A stretch of 64,000 nucleotides of DNA from Catelliglobosispora koreensis DSM 44566 (lineage in GTDB: Bacteria; Actinomycetota; Actinomycetes; Mycobacteriales; Micromonosporaceae): positions 283,044-347,043 of the forward strand of contig NZ_KB903251.1 in NCBI RefSeq assembly GCF_000379685.1, written 5' to 3'. The position numbers were made by a program, and so were the translations under genes. Position 1 is the stretch's first letter, and each line of letters opens with the position of its first letter. Positions 1 to 7,475 of this stretch are shown here, piece by piece. The notes beneath the pieces are model-generated. The model was not told the origin of the DNA and did no database searches. It saw only the letters and a program-made list of their open reading frames with translations.

Positions 1-57
1 GTTGCGCTGCAGCACTTCGACGCATCTGGTGAGCAGGGCTTGCCCCGCCTCAGACAC
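1..57 (-). CDS. N-terminal fragment of an unidentified protein, cut by the window edge
   Basis: A GTG at 57-55 opens a frame that runs without a stop to base 1 and reads MSEAGQALLTRCVEVLQRN. It overlaps the stop codon of the SRPBCC gene upstream by 8 bases, the kind of tight coupling seen in operons, which is the main reason to report it. Nineteen residues are too few for a family call, and no clear Shine-Dalgarno sequence is visible. It is an inference that the operon of the flavoenzyme and SRPBCC protein continues to the left. Confidence 0.35.
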   Translation of the reverse strand, partial: MSEAGQALLTRCVEVLQRN

Positions 58-475
58 GATGGGATTCGCTTGCCGCCTTGAGCCCGGCCGCTTCCAGCTT
101 CAGATAACGCCGCGTCTTGCCCGCGGTCAGCGCGCCCACGAGCCAAGCGAGCGGGCCGGTTTGCGTGATGCCAATGGCGATCTCCGTGCCGTCAGGGCGG
201 GAGGTGAGCCGGTGGAACGCCACGGTATGCACGCCAGGTGCGCGGTTGACCCACACGAACGACTCGCCCTCCTTGACTTCGGTCACCTCCCAGACGGCCT
301 TCGGCAGCCCGGGCTGCGTCACACGAAACCGGTTGCCCGGCTTGAGGTTTGGCCCGTCCAGTCCAGCCACCTCCGTCATGGAGGTGGTCCACTGTGGCCA
401 CGTCGCCACCTCAGACAGGGCGCTCCAGCAGGTGTCGCGGGGAGCTGTGCTCACGATGCTTTCGGCGTACTCCAT
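50..475 (-). CDS. SRPBCC (START/Bet v1-like) family protein
   Basis: The 141-residue product begins MEYAESIVSTAPRDTCWSAL and has the usual SRPBCC pattern: an N-terminal strand, a short helix with W-P-Q-W in the substrate-cavity region, then hydrophobic strands and a long C-terminal helix (about residues 113-136). Such proteins bind lipids or polyketide-like ligands, or act as cyclases or Aha1-type cofactors. The ligand cannot be read from sequence. The ATG at 475-473 is preferred because it starts the family fold; the open frame extends further upstream. The first 25 bases overlap the 3' end of the flavoenzyme gene, so the two are probably co-transcribed. A perfect 16-bp inverted repeat covers the start codon. 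Confidence 0.75.
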   Translation of the reverse strand: MEYAESIVSTAPRDTCWSALSEVATWPQWTTSMTEVAGLDGPNLKPGNRFRVTQPGLPKAVWEVTEVKEGESFVWVNRAPGVHTVAFHRLTSRPDGTEIAIGITQTGPLAWLVGALTAGKTRRYLKLEAAGLKAASESHRV

Positions 476-1596
476 GTACCAAATGGTACACCCATCGCCC
501 GGCGCGTGACACCGGCCAGCAAGCGGCCGCTGAGCAGTCCGTTTCCTAGACCCAACTCCACGAACGTATCGAAGACCGCCTGATCGTCGGCTGCCGCGCG
601 AATCCCCGCGTCGGCGATCCACGGTGCCGCCGCGAGCTTGGCGGTCAGCGTCGTGTGCCGCAGGTGCCGCGCCAGCTGGGCTCGCAGCCGCCTGCTGTAG
701 TAGTGCGCGGCGAGCGGACCGGCCATCGCGGCCGCCTCCCCGGCGAAGGCTCCGGACACGAGCGCGTAGTAGATGCCCTCGCCGGTAAACGGATTGATGA
801 GCGACAGGGCGTCGCCCGCGAGGAGAATCTGGCCCCGCCCGGGACGCGGCCGCCACGTCGACAACGGCAGCAAATGCGCGCGCAGCCCATCGATCTCACC
901 GAGACCGGGCAACAAGGTCGTGAGCCGGTCGAGCAGATGCGCCCGTGACGTTGGCTCGCCCTGGATCAATTCTCCGTAGCCAACATTGCGCCTGCCGTCG
1001 CCGATCGGAAACGACCACGCGTAGGCGGGCCAGTGCCGTTTGGCCAAAACCAGGCGCTGGCTTAGTTCCGCGGCCGCTGGCTGTGCGGCGTACCCGCGAA
1101 TGGCTATCGCGATATGGCCCGGCGGATTCTGTTTGACGCCAAGGAACTTGCGGACTACCGAATTCGCCCCGTCGGCTCCGATCAGCGTGCGGGCCCGAAT
1201 CCCATCCACCTCAACATGATCGCCGTCGCGGCGGATCTGCCGCACCACGTGCCGCCGGAACTCAGCGCCCGCCTCGATCGCGGCACTGACGAGGCGGGCA
1301 TCGAAGACCGTTCGCGGGATCACATGGGCGGGCCGTCGCATGGGCCGCTTGGCCTGTGTCCCATTCGGGCTTTCTAAATGCAGGACATTGATTTCGGGGT
1401 ACCCATCGAGCACGCCCGTGATCCCTAGCTCCCGCACGACATCAATCGCATGTGGAGCGATGCCGTCGCCGCAAGCCTTGTCCCGGGGGAAGTCGTAGCG
1501 ATCGAGGAGCAGCACGCGCGCGCCGGCGTGAGCGGCGGCGATCGCCGCAGCGGCGCCAGCCGGCCCTGCTCCGGCGATGGCCACATCGAACACCAC
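451..1596 (-). CDS. Geranylgeranyl reductase family FAD-dependent oxidoreductase
   Basis: The 381-residue protein opens with a Rossmann FAD-binding motif G-A-G-P-A-G at residues 10-15. It then has the family signature D-K-A-C-G-D-G near residue 40, a second FAD contact I-G-A-D-G-A-N-S around 138-145, and a third G-D-A-L-S-L-I-N-P-F-T-G-E-G-I in the C-terminal half. This is the digeranylgeranylglycerophospholipid/menaquinone reductase (MenJ-like) and halogenase-related flavoenzyme group, which saturates isoprenoid double bonds or oxidises hydrophobic substrates. No membrane segment is evident. It probably heads an operon with the overlapping SRPBCC gene. The exact substrate is not determined; respiratory quinone or carotenoid-type lipids are an inference from the family. 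Confidence 0.85.
   Translation of the reverse strand: MVFDVAIAGAGPAGAAAAIAAAHAGARVLLLDRYDFPRDKACGDGIAPHAIDVVRELGITGVLDGYPEINVLHLESPNGTQAKRPMRRPAHVIPRTVFDARLVSAAIEAGAEFRRHVVRQIRRDGDHVEVDGIRARTLIGADGANSVVRKFLGVKQNPPGHIAIAIRGYAAQPAAAELSQRLVLAKRHWPAYAWSFPIGDGRRNVGYGELIQGEPTSRAHLLDRLTTLLPGLGEIDGLRAHLLPLSTWRPRPGRGQILLAGDALSLINPFTGEGIYYALVSGAFAGEAAAMAGPLAAHYYSRRLRAQLARHLRHTTLTAKLAAAPWIADAGIRAAADDQAVFDTFVELGLGNGLLSGRLLAGVTRRAMGVPFGTWSTPKAS
475..490. promoter_or_regulatory. Inverted repeat over the SRPBCC start codon
   Basis: TGTACCA-AA-TGGTACA is a perfect palindrome with 7-base arms and a 2-base spacer. It overlaps the start codon of the SRPBCC gene and lies inside the end of the flavoenzyme gene. 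It could be an operator for a dimeric repressor or a translational element. No regulator gene for it is visible in the window. Confidence 0.35.
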
Positions 1597-1637
1597 TCAA
1601 GCGTAATGCCTGCGCGGGAGCGTTCCCCCGAACGAGT

Positions 1638-1674
1638 GTGTCCACGACGGACAGTGACTGTCCGTCGTGGACAC
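1638..1674 (-). terminator. Strong stem-loop downstream of the chitinase gene
   Basis: An 18-base perfect inverted repeat (arms 1638-1655 and 1657-1674) lies 8 bases past the chitinase stop codon. No T-tract follows, which is common for actinomycete terminators. It also insulates the flavoenzyme gene starting at 1596, whose promoter must lie within or just after the hairpin. Confidence 0.8.
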
Positions 1675-1682
1675 TTTCATGT

Positions 1683-2756
1683 TCAGCAGTAGAGGTTGTT
1701 ACCGGCCGTCGTGCCGAGGATCGAGACGAACTGCTGGTAGGCGTTGACCCGGCTCTGAACCTGCGCCGGGTTGCCGCCGTTGCATTCGATCGAGCCGTTG
1801 ATGCTGCGGATCGTCTCACCGAAGCCAGCGCCGTTGACCATCGCGTTGTGTGGGGTCATCGTGCCCGGGCCACTTTGCGTATTCCAGTACCACAAGGCGG
1901 TCTTCCAGGCCACGGCCGCGTCGTTTTGCACGAGCCACGGGTTGGTCAGCAACGGCAGTCCGAGCGCGTCACCGGCGGCCTTGTAGTTGAAGTTCCAGCT
2001 GAGCTGGATCGGACCACGGCCGTAGTAGGCGGCCTGGCCAGCCGGACACCCGTAGGACTGACCCCAGTCGCAGTAGTGCGGGTAGTTAGCCGTGTTCTGC
2101 TCCACGATGTGGACCAGGCCGCCGGTCTCGTGATTCACGTTGGCCAGGAAGGCCGCCGCTTCGCGCCGGCGCACCGTGTCCGTGCCTGTCGTGGTGAACG
2201 CCGGATAGGCGCTCAAAGCGGCGACCAGGCCTTGGTAGGTGTAAAACGGATTGCGCCCCGGGAACATCTGGTTGAACTGATCTTCGGTCACGATGAAGCC
2301 GCCGGGATGGGGCGGCGGTGTCGTCGGTGGCGTTCCGCTGCAGGTGAAGGGGTCCCAGTACCAGGTGCTGATGGTGGGATCGTAACCCGGGTTCCCGTGC
2401 TCAGCGATGTAGTACAAGCCGTTGGTGTAGCGGACGATGGCACCAGCGTTGTACCACGTTCCCGCTGCCCAGTTGGGATAGGTGCAGCTGCCGCCCGGAG
2501 GCGGTGCCGTCCCGCCGCACATGCCCTGGTCTTCCCAGACGCCCGTGGTGCCGGGAGGCGCTTCGCCTTGCGTCCACCACTTGGCCCGCCAGTTGTGGCT
2601 GTTGTGGGAGGCGGGCATCCCTCCGGTGTAGACGGCCGACGAATTCCATGCGGCGGCACAGTCAACGGCTGACGCCTGGGTCATGGGCAAAACCACGGCC
2701 AGGGTGCCGACCACCATCATGGTGGCCGCTGTCGCGATGGTGCGCAGTCTCCACAT
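1683..2756 (-). CDS. Secreted family 19 chitinase with two carbohydrate-binding modules
   Basis: The 357-residue protein has a Sec signal peptide (about residues 1-30, ending A-S-A). Next come two CBM5/12 chitin-binding modules: about 32-80, with Y-x-G-x-x-x-S-H-x-x-H-x-W-x-A-K-W-W-T-Q, and about 90-145, with W-Y-N-A-G-A-I-V-R-Y. Each is followed by a Gly/Pro-rich linker. The GH19 domain from about 155 contains the catalytic-glutamate motif N-H-E-T-G-G, the Y-Y-G-R-G-P-I-Q-L-S-W-N-x-N-Y core and the conserved C-terminal N-G-x-x-E-C-N-G-G. It hydrolyses chitin outside the cell with inversion at the anomeric carbon. A monocistronic unit is likely: a terminator follows, and its own promoter region carries a palindrome at 2806-2826. 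Confidence 0.95.
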   Translation of the reverse strand: MWRLRTIATAATMMVVGTLAVVLPMTQASAVDCAAAWNSSAVYTGGMPASHNSHNWRAKWWTQGEAPPGTTGVWEDQGMCGGTAPPPGGSCTYPNWAAGTWYNAGAIVRYTNGLYYIAEHGNPGYDPTISTWYWDPFTCSGTPPTTPPPHPGGFIVTEDQFNQMFPGRNPFYTYQGLVAALSAYPAFTTTGTDTVRRREAAAFLANVNHETGGLVHIVEQNTANYPHYCDWGQSYGCPAGQAAYYGRGPIQLSWNFNYKAAGDALGLPLLTNPWLVQNDAAVAWKTALWYWNTQSGPGTMTPHNAMVNGAGFGETIRSINGSIECNGGNPAQVQSRVNAYQQFVSILGTTAGNNLYC

Positions 2757-2805
2757 GTGTACTCCTTTCGGTGTACATGTATCGATGTCAAAACACCGTA
2801 ACAGC

Positions 2806-2826
2806 TATTAAGAAAGCTTCCTAATA
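2806..2826. promoter_or_regulatory. Imperfect 21-bp palindrome upstream of the chitinase
   Basis: TATTAAGAAAGCTTCCTAATA matches its reverse complement at 8 of 10 arm positions around a central G. It lies about 50 bases upstream of the chitinase start and 45 bases upstream of the divergent AAA ATPase gene. Its position suits an operator. The sequence is not the DasR consensus. The regulator is unknown. Confidence 0.4.
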
Positions 2827-2871
2827 AAAGTTCTGGAGTGGATCGTCAGTGCAAGGTCATAGGCTGACGGC

Positions 2872-4038
2872 GTGCTGCACACGCTCGCTGTCGAGAACTA
2901 CCGGTCACTGCGCCGGCTCGTGCTGCCGTTGCGCCGCCTTAACGTGATCACAGGAGCCAACGGCAGCGGAAAGTCCAATCTCTACCGTGCGTTGCGGTTG
3001 CTGGCTAACTTCGCCAACAATGGCGCGGTGTCCGCCCTGGCACACGAAGGCGGGCTGCCCTCGACCATGTGGGCCGGCCCGCAGCACGTCACTAAGGCCA
3101 TGAAGCAAGGCAAACAGGCCGTTCAGGGGACGGTGCGCACCGGGCCGGTGAGCCTGAAACTGGGGTTCGCCGGGGATGACTTTGGCTATGCGGCTGACCT
3201 TGGCTTACCAGTACCAGCTGACACGGCTTTTGGTCTTGATCCTGAGATCAAAGTGGAGTGTTTGTGGGCGGGGCCGGTGCTCAGGACATCCGGCATCATC
3301 GCGTCTCGTGGCGGGCCAACGGCCAAGGTGCGTGACGCTGATGGACGCTGGCACACGATCCGCGAAGCGCTGCGTCCCTTTGACAGCATGCTCAGTGAAC
3401 TCGCCGATCCCGTGCGCGCGCCCGAACTCATGCGCATGCGAGAGCGCATCCGCTCCTGGCGGTTCTATGACCACCTGCGCACCGACGCCTTCGCCCCCGC
3501 ACGCGCCGCCCAGATCGGCACGCGGACTCCGGTTCTGAGTCACGACGGAGCCGACCTTGCCGCCGCTCTGCAAACGATCGCCGAGATCGGCGACGCCGCC
3601 GCGTTAGAGGAAGCCATCGATCTGGCCTTCGAGGGCAGCCGCTTATCGGTGCGCAACGACAACGGGCGCTTTGAACTCCTGTTACGCCAGCCCGGCATGT
3701 TACGTCCACTGACCGCCGCCGAGCTGTCCGACGGAACGTTGCGCTATCTGCTGTGGGTGGCTGCGTTGCTGACTCCAAGACCGCCGGAGTTGCTGGTGCT
3801 AAACGAACCCGAGACCAGTCTGCACCCAGACCTGTTGCCCGCCTTGGGCAAACTGATCGGCTCAGCCGCCCGCAACGCTCAGCTCATCGTTGTCACCCAC
3901 GCCTCAGCACTGGCCGACGTGCTGGAGAAGCAGCCCGTGGACGTTCAGATGACCCAGCTCGTCAAGGAACTAGGCGAGACAACCGTTGAGGGACAAGGAA
4001 GACTCGATTCTCCCTTGTGGTACTGGCCGGACCGTTAA
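2872..4038 (+). CDS. RecF/OLD-like AAA family ATPase
   Basis: The 388-residue protein carries a Walker A motif G-A-N-G-S-G-K-S at residues 28-35, preceded by the F/Y-R-S-L pattern of the AAA_21/SMC-N group. An ABC-type signature L-S-D-G-T-L-R-Y-L and a Walker B with L-L-V-L-N-E-P-E-T-S-L-H-P follow, then a switch histidine in V-T-H-A-S-A-L. No TOPRIM domain or coiled coil is present and no nuclease lies beside it, so it differs from OLD nucleases and from RecF. Relatives occur as solitary genes in actinomycetes and in anti-phage systems; no defence partner is visible here. The GTG start at 2872 gives the conserved N-terminus. Confidence 0.85.
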   Translation: MLHTLAVENYRSLRRLVLPLRRLNVITGANGSGKSNLYRALRLLANFANNGAVSALAHEGGLPSTMWAGPQHVTKAMKQGKQAVQGTVRTGPVSLKLGFAGDDFGYAADLGLPVPADTAFGLDPEIKVECLWAGPVLRTSGIIASRGGPTAKVRDADGRWHTIREALRPFDSMLSELADPVRAPELMRMRERIRSWRFYDHLRTDAFAPARAAQIGTRTPVLSHDGADLAAALQTIAEIGDAAALEEAIDLAFEGSRLSVRNDNGRFELLLRQPGMLRPLTAAELSDGTLRYLLWVAALLTPRPPELLVLNEPETSLHPDLLPALGKLIGSAARNAQLIVVTHASALADVLEKQPVDVQMTQLVKELGETTVEGQGRLDSPLWYWPDR

Positions 4039-4106
4039 CCTAAGTTTGTGCTAAGTGGGGGAGCGGAAACTGGAGCCGTAGACATAGGCGGCTGACAATC
4101 GGTGCC

Positions 4107-5666
4107 ATGGCCCGAAATTTGTTTATGAACCGTCCTAAGCAGAGACGGGGGGTCGCGGCCTGTCTAGCACTTGCCGTGACCGCAGCGCTGATGGCGGCCT
4201 GTAAGGGGCGGGCGACCGCGCCGACTGACATCACCGCCACGACGGCGATCCTGCACGCGCAGACGGAATGTGTCGCCGACACCATGAACAACCCGTGCAC
4301 CGGCTGGTTCCAGTATTGGGCTGACGGCAGCACGACTGTCCTCACCACGCCAAAAGTCACCGTCAACGCCAGCACCGGCGGGATGATTGACTTCAAGCAA
4401 ACGGTAACCGGGCTGACACCGGACACGTTCTACCGGTACCAGTTCTGCGGTTACGGTGACACCAATGTCGCCCAGCCGGGCTTGTGTGTGGGCTCCTTCG
4501 GCGGAGTCGTGACGCAGCCGGGCACTCAGCCCGCCGCCTCGGATTACAGTGCCACGCAGAACTTCCGCACGGCCTCGGCCAGCACGGGCGGGACCGTCGA
4601 CATTGGACGTGTTCTGTCTGGCGCGGACACGACGGCCAAGCCGATTGGCCGCGATGGCGGGCACAGCATCGCCTACTCGCCGAACCAGTCGCTGTGGCTG
4701 TTCGGTGACACCGTGCAGCGCAACGGCCCGGCGTTCCTGGCGCTGGGCACGGCCGCGGCAGGGCCCTTCGTTCCCGGGGTCGCGCCAACCACCCTGAACG
4801 AACTGCCCCGTCCACCGGCCGCTCCCATGCCTGGGCTCACCTCACCGGCAAATTTCTTCCCGACGGTGACCGGGCTCGTGACGCCAGACGATCCACCGGT
4901 CGCGTGCGGCAGCTCCGGCAGCGACAGTTATGCCGCCGCTTGGGAATCGGGCGGCGCCCGCATCCCGGGCACCAACCGCGTGCTTCTGTTCTGGGCGGAG
5001 ATCTGTGTCGCCATTGGAGATGGCCGCGGCTGGCCGGTGCAACGCTGGCGCATGGCCGAATACGACCCGGCGACGAACCGGTTCCTTCGGTTCTTCACAC
5101 CCTTCGTCTCCAACCCGATGTCGGCCGGGCTGCCGCCCGAGCTGACGATGTCCAACCCCGTGTTCGGTAACGACGGCTACCTTTATCTGTTTGGCAGCAA
5201 GCAGAACCCGGACACCGTCTTCGTCGCACGAGTCAGCGCCGACCCCGCGATGTGGGGCAACGCGGCAAACTATCGTTGGTGGGGCCGTCCTGGTGGCGCC
5301 GCCGCACAGTGGACAACCGACTACGCCTCGGTGACGTCGGTGGTCACGGGTATCCAGCCGTGGAGCATTCACGTCGCGGATTTCAGTGGCGTGGGCGGCG
5401 GCAAGAAGCTCGCCATGATGGTCAAGGACAGTTTCTTCGACAGCCCGCATTTCCGGCTCTACACAGCTGATTCGCCGCTCGGGCCGTGGACCGCGGGACC
5501 GGCCGGACGGGTTCCGGACCACTGCCAGGGTGGCGGCTTCGGCTGCTACGCGTTTGTCGGGCATCCAGAGCTCAGCTCAGCAACGTCCTATGTGTACTCG
5601 TGGTACTCACCTGGCGATCGTCAACCCGACGGCGGCCACGTCCGCCTCGGCACCATCCGCTGGTAA
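4107..5666 (+). CDS. Secreted lipoprotein with N-terminal Fn3-like region and DUF4185-like propeller
   Basis: The 519-residue product has a signal peptide with a lipobox-like L-M-A-A-C (Cys at about residue 32), so it is probably anchored to the outer face of the membrane. Residues about 38-155 look like a fibronectin-III-type beta domain (T-G-L-T-P-D-T-F-Y-R-Y-Q-F-C-G-Y). From about 160 the repeated W-L-F-G-D, Y-L-Y-L-F-G-S and Y-V-Y-S-W-Y-S-P patterns are typical of DUF4185 or five-bladed glycosidase-like propellers. The family is thought to bind or cleave glycans, but no reaction is established. It stands alone, followed by a terminator hairpin. The ATG at 4125 is an alternative start. Confidence 0.7.
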   Translation: MARNLFMNRPKQRRGVAACLALAVTAALMAACKGRATAPTDITATTAILHAQTECVADTMNNPCTGWFQYWADGSTTVLTTPKVTVNASTGGMIDFKQTVTGLTPDTFYRYQFCGYGDTNVAQPGLCVGSFGGVVTQPGTQPAASDYSATQNFRTASASTGGTVDIGRVLSGADTTAKPIGRDGGHSIAYSPNQSLWLFGDTVQRNGPAFLALGTAAAGPFVPGVAPTTLNELPRPPAAPMPGLTSPANFFPTVTGLVTPDDPPVACGSSGSDSYAAAWESGGARIPGTNRVLLFWAEICVAIGDGRGWPVQRWRMAEYDPATNRFLRFFTPFVSNPMSAGLPPELTMSNPVFGNDGYLYLFGSKQNPDTVFVARVSADPAMWGNAANYRWWGRPGGAAAQWTTDYASVTSVVTGIQPWSIHVADFSGVGGGKKLAMMVKDSFFDSPHFRLYTADSPLGPWTAGPAGRVPDHCQGGGFGCYAFVGHPELSSATSYVYSWYSPGDRQPDGGHVRLGTIRW

Positions 5667-5673
5667 GTCCTTG

Positions 5674-5723
5674 CGCCCCTTCACCCACTGCGGCGCCACG
5701 GCGCTGCAGTGGGCGAAGGGGCG
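5674..5723 (+). terminator. Terminator hairpin after the DUF4185-like gene
   Basis: Arms 5674-5691 and 5706-5723 pair with one mismatch and the stem continues inward through G-C pairs to a 4-base loop, giving about 22-23 pairs. It begins 8 bases after the stop codon. Confidence 0.8.
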
Positions 5724-6161
5724 TGCCCCGCCTTACATGGGTGCGGAAAACGCGTACGCTCGCTGCCCGCGTATAGGGGGACTTACATCGGATGGGGATT
5801 GCGCGCGGAGCTGCTGGTCAGGACTCTGCACTAGTGCACACGGGCAACAGCGGCGAACGCCCAATGCGGCTGAGCTGGAAGCGGGCAAGGCCGTCACCTG
5901 GCGGTGTTGCCCGCTTCCGCTGGTGCAGACTCCTGACCTGTGCGAATGACTAAGCCAACGGATCGGATGTTAGCCCGCGTGTATGCGGGCAGAAACCATA
6001 CGCACTCTGCGACTACCTACCGGCCATGGCGTCACCGCATGAGGCCGGCGGCAGTGGACCACGCGTAGGGGGCGGCAGGGTGACCCCACGTGGGCGGCGG
6101 CCGTTGACCCGCAGGCGCTGGCGGCGATGGCGCAACCTGGGGGCGGTTGTGATGGAGAACG
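5724..6161. other. Non-coding gap with nested inverted repeats
   Basis: No convincing gene is seen here. The region holds an outer inverted repeat (5816-5831 with 5923-5938, 15 of 16 positions), an inner hairpin (5878-5888 with 5907-5917, perfect 11-base arms) and a short hairpin (5973-5978 with 5985-5990). The stretch 6000-6161 shows no obvious element. A structured RNA or a small mobile-element remnant are both possible. No function can be assigned. Confidence 0.45.
5816..5938. repeat. Nested inverted repeat, possible structured RNA
   Basis: The 16-base outer arms differ at a single position and enclose a second perfect hairpin with 11-base arms. The element could fold as one 123-base cruciform or RNA. 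It is not next to a start codon, so it does not look like an ordinary attenuator. Direction of transcription is unknown. Confidence 0.45.
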
Positions 6162-7361
6162 TCAGGTGGTCGTGAAAGATTGCATGGCTTCGCGGGAGTT
6201 GGGCAGAGAGTAGGCGCTCATCATCATGCTGAAGTTGCCGAAGGTGGAACCGTTGTAGAGCCACGCGTTCGGGCATTCGGCTAGGCGGCTGGTGAACTGC
6301 CGCTGGCGGGAGTCCAAGGCGGAGAACGGGGTGCCGGGAGCGATGGCGCCGTTGGGGAACGCGAGCTGGAGGGCGGCTGCCGTGACGGGGAGTGAGGCGG
6401 TGCCGGACATGGAGCCGAAGCGGGCCAGCATGGCGGCGAAGGCGGCATCCGCGTTGGCGGGACCTGTTTGCACCGCAGCCATCGCGGCGTAGCCAGACAG
6501 ATCGCCGTTGAGGAAAGGGATGCGCTCGTCAGCGGCGTCGGGGCTGGCCGTCCAGTGGAGGAGTTCGGTCACGGCGAGAGGGGGAGTGGTGTCGCGGTGC
6601 GTTTGGGCGAGTGCGACCGCGGCGCCCCAGCGGGTCAGTGGTTGCGCGTCGGTGAGGAACGCCTCACTGATGTCACTGCCGAGAAGACCAAGAGCGGCAA
6701 CGGAAGTGGCCGACAAGACCGGGTCGCTGGCCGTGGCGGCGGAGAGCACCGGGATGCTGTCCGCTGCTTCTTCGGGGAACCAAGCCAGGGCGTAGGCGGC
6801 ACGGGTCGCCACGGCGAGGTCTGGATCGGACAGAAGGGTCCGCAGGAACGCAACGCCGGCCTTCACCGCGTCGTAAGCGGCGACGGCGATATAAGCGAAG
6901 TAGCGGTTCTGGTCCTCATCGGACAGTTCCTCAAGGAACGCATACTCCTCTACTTCTTCGTCTTCTTCCAAGTCGTCAGGCGCGTAGTCGTGTGACTGCG
7001 CGACCAGTTCCGCACCACCGGCCGACTCTTCGCGATGTGCGGCGATCGGCAGCGGGAACGGCAGCCACTGCTCGTCATAGCCGATCGCGATTGAGGTGAG
7101 AAGACCCAGGATGTCCGCCCGGTTCGGTGCGGCCGGATTGCCAAGCAGCTCAAGCAAAAACGGGACGGCGTAAGCCGTGGCCTCATAACGCGTGCCCTGG
7201 TGGAAGATGTTGCCGTAGAGGTCGTATAGGGCTTTGCCGCGCAGGCCGGCGTCATCGGACGCGAGTGCCCGCAACTGGCCTGGCACATCGTCGGCGGTGC
7301 CGTAGGCGTGACCAAGGCGAGCCCAGTCGATTGAGTCGAGTCCCTCAAGCATGCCGGCCAT
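6162..7361 (-). CDS. HEAT-repeat domain protein
   Basis: About 399 residues from the ATG at 7361. ATG 7352 and TTG 7382 are alternatives, and none has a clear ribosome-binding site. The sequence is a run of alpha-helical pairs with A-A-Y-A-L-A-W-F-P-E-E-A and S-V-A-A-L-G-L-L-G-S segments typical of HEAT/Armadillo repeats. A strongly acidic insert (D-D-L-E-E-D-E-E-V-E-E) lies near the middle of the N-terminal half. Such scaffolds mediate protein interactions. There is no signal peptide, so it is cytosolic. It is divergent from the LacI gene and shares the upstream region that holds the first LacI operator, so it might be co-regulated. Confidence 0.75.
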   Translation of the reverse strand: MAGMLEGLDSIDWARLGHAYGTADDVPGQLRALASDDAGLRGKALYDLYGNIFHQGTRYEATAYAVPFLLELLGNPAAPNRADILGLLTSIAIGYDEQWLPFPLPIAAHREESAGGAELVAQSHDYAPDDLEEDEEVEEYAFLEELSDEDQNRYFAYIAVAAYDAVKAGVAFLRTLLSDPDLAVATRAAYALAWFPEEAADSIPVLSAATASDPVLSATSVAALGLLGSDISEAFLTDAQPLTRWGAAVALAQTHRDTTPPLAVTELLHWTASPDAADERIPFLNGDLSGYAAMAAVQTGPANADAAFAAMLARFGSMSGTASLPVTAAALQLAFPNGAIAPGTPFSALDSRQRQFTSRLAECPNAWLYNGSTFGNFSMMMSAYSLPNSREAMQSFTTT

Positions 7362-7438
7362 CGTCGCACAGGCGGGGTGCAAGGAAACAAGTCCGTAACA
7401 AGCTCTTGACGCCGTGGACCTTACGGGTGCAGACTCCC

Positions 7439-7450
7439 GTAAACGTTTAC
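7439..7450. promoter_or_regulatory. LacI-family operator 1
   Basis: The perfect palindrome GTAAACGTTTAC fits the LacI/GalR-type operator with a central CG. It lies 26 bases upstream of the LacI regulator's GTG at 7476 and repeats exactly at 7483-7494. Confidence 0.8.
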
Positions 7451-7475
7451 AAGATGAGAAGCGGAGGTGCGGATC

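Noticed and set aside
1452..2672. 406-codon plus-strand frame across the chitinase gene
   Set aside because: It crosses a terminator and is antisense to the chitinase; Arg-rich translation without domains.
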